7,371 bases of DNA from Sporomusaceae bacterium (GTDB lineage Bacteria > Bacillota_C > Negativicutes > Sporomusales_B > UBA7701): positions 1 to 7,371 of the forward strand of contig JALHDI010000125.1 in NCBI GenBank assembly GCA_022839045.1, read 5' to 3'. The notes beneath the pieces were generated by a model. That model made no database searches and was not told where the DNA came from. It saw only the letters and a program-made list of their open reading frames with translations. Positions 6,159-7,371 of the stretch are shown in pieces (position 1 is the stretch's first letter; the number at the start of each line of letters is the position of its first letter). The translations under genes and the position numbers were made by a program.

Positions 6159-6807
6159 AATCGGCGAACTGCCGTTAAATCTGCAGGTCAAGCTGCTGCA
6201 AGCCATTCAGGAGCGGCAGGTGGTGCGCATCGGCGGCGTTAAGCCGACCCGGGTCAACATCCGGTTTATCGCCGCCACCAACCGCAATCTCCAACGGATG
6301 GTTCAGGACGGAACATTCCGCGCCGACCTGTTCTACCGCCTAAACGTGGTGCCCATTCAGATTCCGCCGCTGCGGGAACGCAAAGACGACATCGTGCCGT
6401 TGATCAATCATTTCCTCGAAGCGTTCAACACCCGTTACGGCAACAGTAAACAGCTGGCGCAGGAAACGAAGGATCTGCTTGTGCAGTATTATTGGCCCGG
6501 TAATGTCCGCGAGCTGGAGAATATTATCGAACGTCTCGTTGTTACCATCGACGACGAAACAATCTTGCCCACCCATCTGCCGGAAGCCGTCAAGAATATC
6601 GGCCGGGCGACCCGGGGCAAGATTTTTGTCGCCGATCTTATTCCGCTCAAACAAGCGATCGAAGAGGTGGAAGCCCAGTTGATAACGATGGGCTGGCAGC
6701 AATGCGCCAACACTTATAAATTGGCGGAAATCCTGCAGGTAAATCAGTCTACGGTTGCCCGGAAAGTACAAAAATATCTCAAATTTCATGCACACGTGCA
6801 TGAATGA
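6112..6807 (+). CDS. C-terminal part of the sigma-54 activator (rest of AAA+ and Fis-type HTH), out of frame
   Basis: This frame carries the remainder of the activator: [21 protein letters not shown] with Walker B (LFLDE), sensor I region [10 protein letters not shown], the arginine-finger stretch [38 protein letters not shown], and a C-terminal HTH_8 (about the last 45 residues; [20 protein letters not shown]). It ends HAHVHE with TGA at 6805-6807. Homology starts at 6112. The first possible start codon in this frame is a TTG at 6145 without a Shine-Dalgarno site, in the middle of the Walker B strand, so independent translation is unlikely. Joined to 4161-6107 it would give one protein of about 881-883 residues. 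No in-frame stops or other lesions are visible, so the break is recent or an error. The gene's last codons overlap a long palindrome. Confidence 0.85.
   Translation, partial: PGLIEQANNGTLFLDEIGELPLNLQVKLLQAIQERQVVRIGGVKPTRVNIRFIAATNRNLQRMVQDGTFRADLFYRLNVVPIQIPPLRERKDDIVPLINHFLEAFNTRYGNSKQLAQETKDLLVQYYWPGNVRELENIIERLVVTIDDETILPTHLPEAVKNIGRATRGKIFVADLIPLKQAIEEVEAQLITMGWQQCANTYKLAEILQVNQSTVARKVQKYLKFHAHVHE
6785..6804 (+). promoter_or_regulatory. Palindrome at the 3' end of the activator gene; candidate enhancer (UAS)
   Basis: Arms TTCATGCAC and GTGCATGAA are perfect 9-bp complements around a central AC. The palindrome covers the last codons of the activator. It lies about 260 bp upstream of the -24/-12 promoter, a workable distance for a sigma-54 enhancer. 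Activator binding here is inference. It could also be a DNA-level by-product of the His-rich tail codons. Confidence 0.45.
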
Positions 6808-6843
6808 AATGCATTCCGGCATTGCGCAGGCCTCATGCCGGAA
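6808..6843 (+). repeat. Further palindrome and inverted repeat downstream of the activator gene
   Basis: AATGCATT (6808-6815) is a perfect 8-bp palindrome sharing TGCAT with the preceding one. It runs into an inverted repeat TTCCGGCAT (6814-6822) / ATGCCGGAA (6835-6843) with a 12-nt loop. No T-run follows, so this is not a simple terminator. It may be part of the regulatory array before the hydrogenase operon. Another small inverted repeat, AATGC-N6-GCATT, is at 6922-6937. Confidence 0.5.
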
Positions 6844-6948
6844 CATACCCCGTTGCCACTGGTTTCCCCTGACCTTGGACGCCTGATTTGCAACCATTGA
6901 CCTCCTCGGGGCTGCCTCTTTAATGCAAAGGAGCATTCGTATATCGCC

Positions 6949-6983
6949 AAAACCCCCTGCCGCCAGCAGCGGCAGGGGGTTTT
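6949..6983 (+). terminator. Rho-independent terminator behind the sigma-54 activator gene
   Basis: A perfect 15-bp stem (6949-6963 and 6969-6983) with a 5-nt loop. The arms read AAAACCCCCTGCCGC and its complement, and the 3' arm ends in TTTT. It isolates the activator transcript from the downstream operon, so the NuoE-type gene needs its own promoter, which is present. Confidence 0.88.
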
Positions 6984-6995
6984 CGTCCGGGGGCG

Positions 6996-7057
6996 CGTTC
7001 CCCTTGTGAACGTTCGTATTAGCACGTTCCGCGGGGCACATGCTCATGAATTCGTTC
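6996..7057 (+). repeat. Spaced CGTTC repeats between terminator and -24 element
   Basis: CGTTC occurs at 6996-7000, 7011-7015, 7025-7029 and 7053-7057, with start-to-start distances of 15, 14 and 28 nt. Within them are inverted repeats CGTTC-N7-GAACG (6996-7012) and GAACGT-N10-ACGTTC (7008-7029). They lie 6-67 nt upstream of the sigma-54 promoter and could be protein-binding sites. No regulator is assignable. Confidence 0.45.
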
Positions 7058-7060
7058 GCG

Positions 7061-7077
7061 TTGGCACGATCGTTGCT
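7061..7077 (+). promoter_or_regulatory. Sigma-54 (-24/-12) promoter of the NuoE-type operon
   Basis: TTGGCACG, four bases, then TTGCT: this matches the sigma-54 consensus TGGCACG-N4-TTGC at every conserved position, with GG (7063-7064) and GC (7075-7076) separated by exactly 10 nt. Transcription would start near 7088 and give a leader of about 37 nt before the GTG at 7125. It fits the sigma-54 activator encoded directly upstream. Confidence 0.92.
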
Positions 7078-7124
7078 ACTAAGAGCGATAGATGACTACC
7101 GATGCTTAGTGGGGGGGATTTACC

Positions 7125-7371
7125 GTGAAGAAGGAACAATGTCAGTGCCCCGACCAGGCCCAACTTCTGGCGACCCATGCCAAGGCGATGGATGAGATTA
7201 TCGCCAAATACAAAGACGTACCCGGATCGCTGATTACCGTCCTGCACGAAATCCAGCAGTTGATCGGCTACTTGCCGCCGCCCGTGCAGATCAAAGTGGC
7301 CGAAGGCTTGGACGTCCCGATCAGCGAGGTTTCCAGCGTCATCAGCTTTTACGCCTTATTCACCGAGAAAC
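7125..7371 (+). CDS. nuoE: NuoE-like 24-kDa subunit, probable hydrogenase HydC/HndA-type, first 82 codons, cut by the right edge
   Basis: NuoE-family proteins carry a [2Fe-2S] cluster in a thioredoxin-like domain and pass electrons next to the flavin subunit in complex I and in NAD(P)-linked [FeFe]-hydrogenases. The visible part is the N-terminal helical domain: DEIIAKYKDVPGSLITVLHE, IQQLIGYLPPPVQIKVAEGL and DVPISEVSSVISFYALFTEK, typical of the family. The four cluster cysteines lie beyond the window; Cys6 and Cys8 are not those ligands. The GTG start is preceded by GTGGGGGGG with about nine bases between. The consensus sigma-54 promoter at 7061-7077 and the hydrogenase-like regulator upstream point to a HydABC/HndABCD-type hydrogenase operon rather than complex I. 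That is inference, since the next genes are not seen. The symbol is family-level only. Confidence 0.88.
   Translation, partial: MKKEQCQCPDQAQLLATHAKAMDEIIAKYKDVPGSLITVLHEIQQLIGYLPPPVQIKVAEGLDVPISEVSSVISFYALFTEK

Noticed and set aside
6340..7047. Minus-strand open frame of 235 codons spanning the activator end and intergenic region
   Set aside because: It crosses the perfect terminator and the palindromes, is antisense to conserved AAA+ and HTH codons, and has no recognisable domain.

Overview
The window looks like chromosome from a diderm, spore-forming Firmicute of the Negativicutes, probably Sporomusaceae. This is inferred from four things read in the sequence: Firmicute-type GGAGG ribosome binding sites and strong rho-independent terminators; an autotransporter-type O-heptosyltransferase, which implies an outer membrane; a CotJC/manganese-catalase remnant; and a sigma-54 regulator built on an [FeFe]-hydrogenase scaffold next to a NuoE-type gene. 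No species call is possible. Genes are GC-rich; the intergenic stretches near 1100-1200 and 4020-4145 are AT-rich.

Left part (1-1193, minus strand): the first 221 codons of an O-heptosyltransferase (runs off the left edge) follow, with a 4-nt GTGA overlap, a small degenerate receiver-like protein. Two back-to-back hairpin terminators (1135-1193) separate this pair from the next operon.

Middle (1204-3635, minus strand): a two-component system. A 7TM-PAS-HisKA_3-HATPase histidine kinase is split into two frames by an apparent loss of one G at 2467-2470. It is followed 15 nt later by an intact NarL/LuxR-type response regulator.

Divergent region (3636-4160): no intact gene. It holds a decayed minus-strand manganese catalase (CotJC-like) remnant with its terminator, and a Shine-Dalgarno sequence with no long ORF behind it.

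Right part (4161-7371, plus strand): a large regulator with two ferredoxin clusters, a hydrogenase H-cluster-like domain, a further four-Cys Fe-S domain, PAS, a sigma-54 AAA+ domain and a Fis-type HTH. It is interrupted by a frameshift between GAFTGA and Walker B. After a 317-nt gap with palindromes, a perfect terminator and a consensus -24/-12 promoter (TTGGCACG-N4-TTGCT), a NuoE-like gene begins. That gene is likely the first of an NAD(P)-linked [FeFe]-hydrogenase operon. The most interesting reading is a self-contained circuit in which a hydrogenase-derived redox or H2 sensor drives sigma-54 transcription of a hydrogenase operon, here possibly broken by a frameshift.
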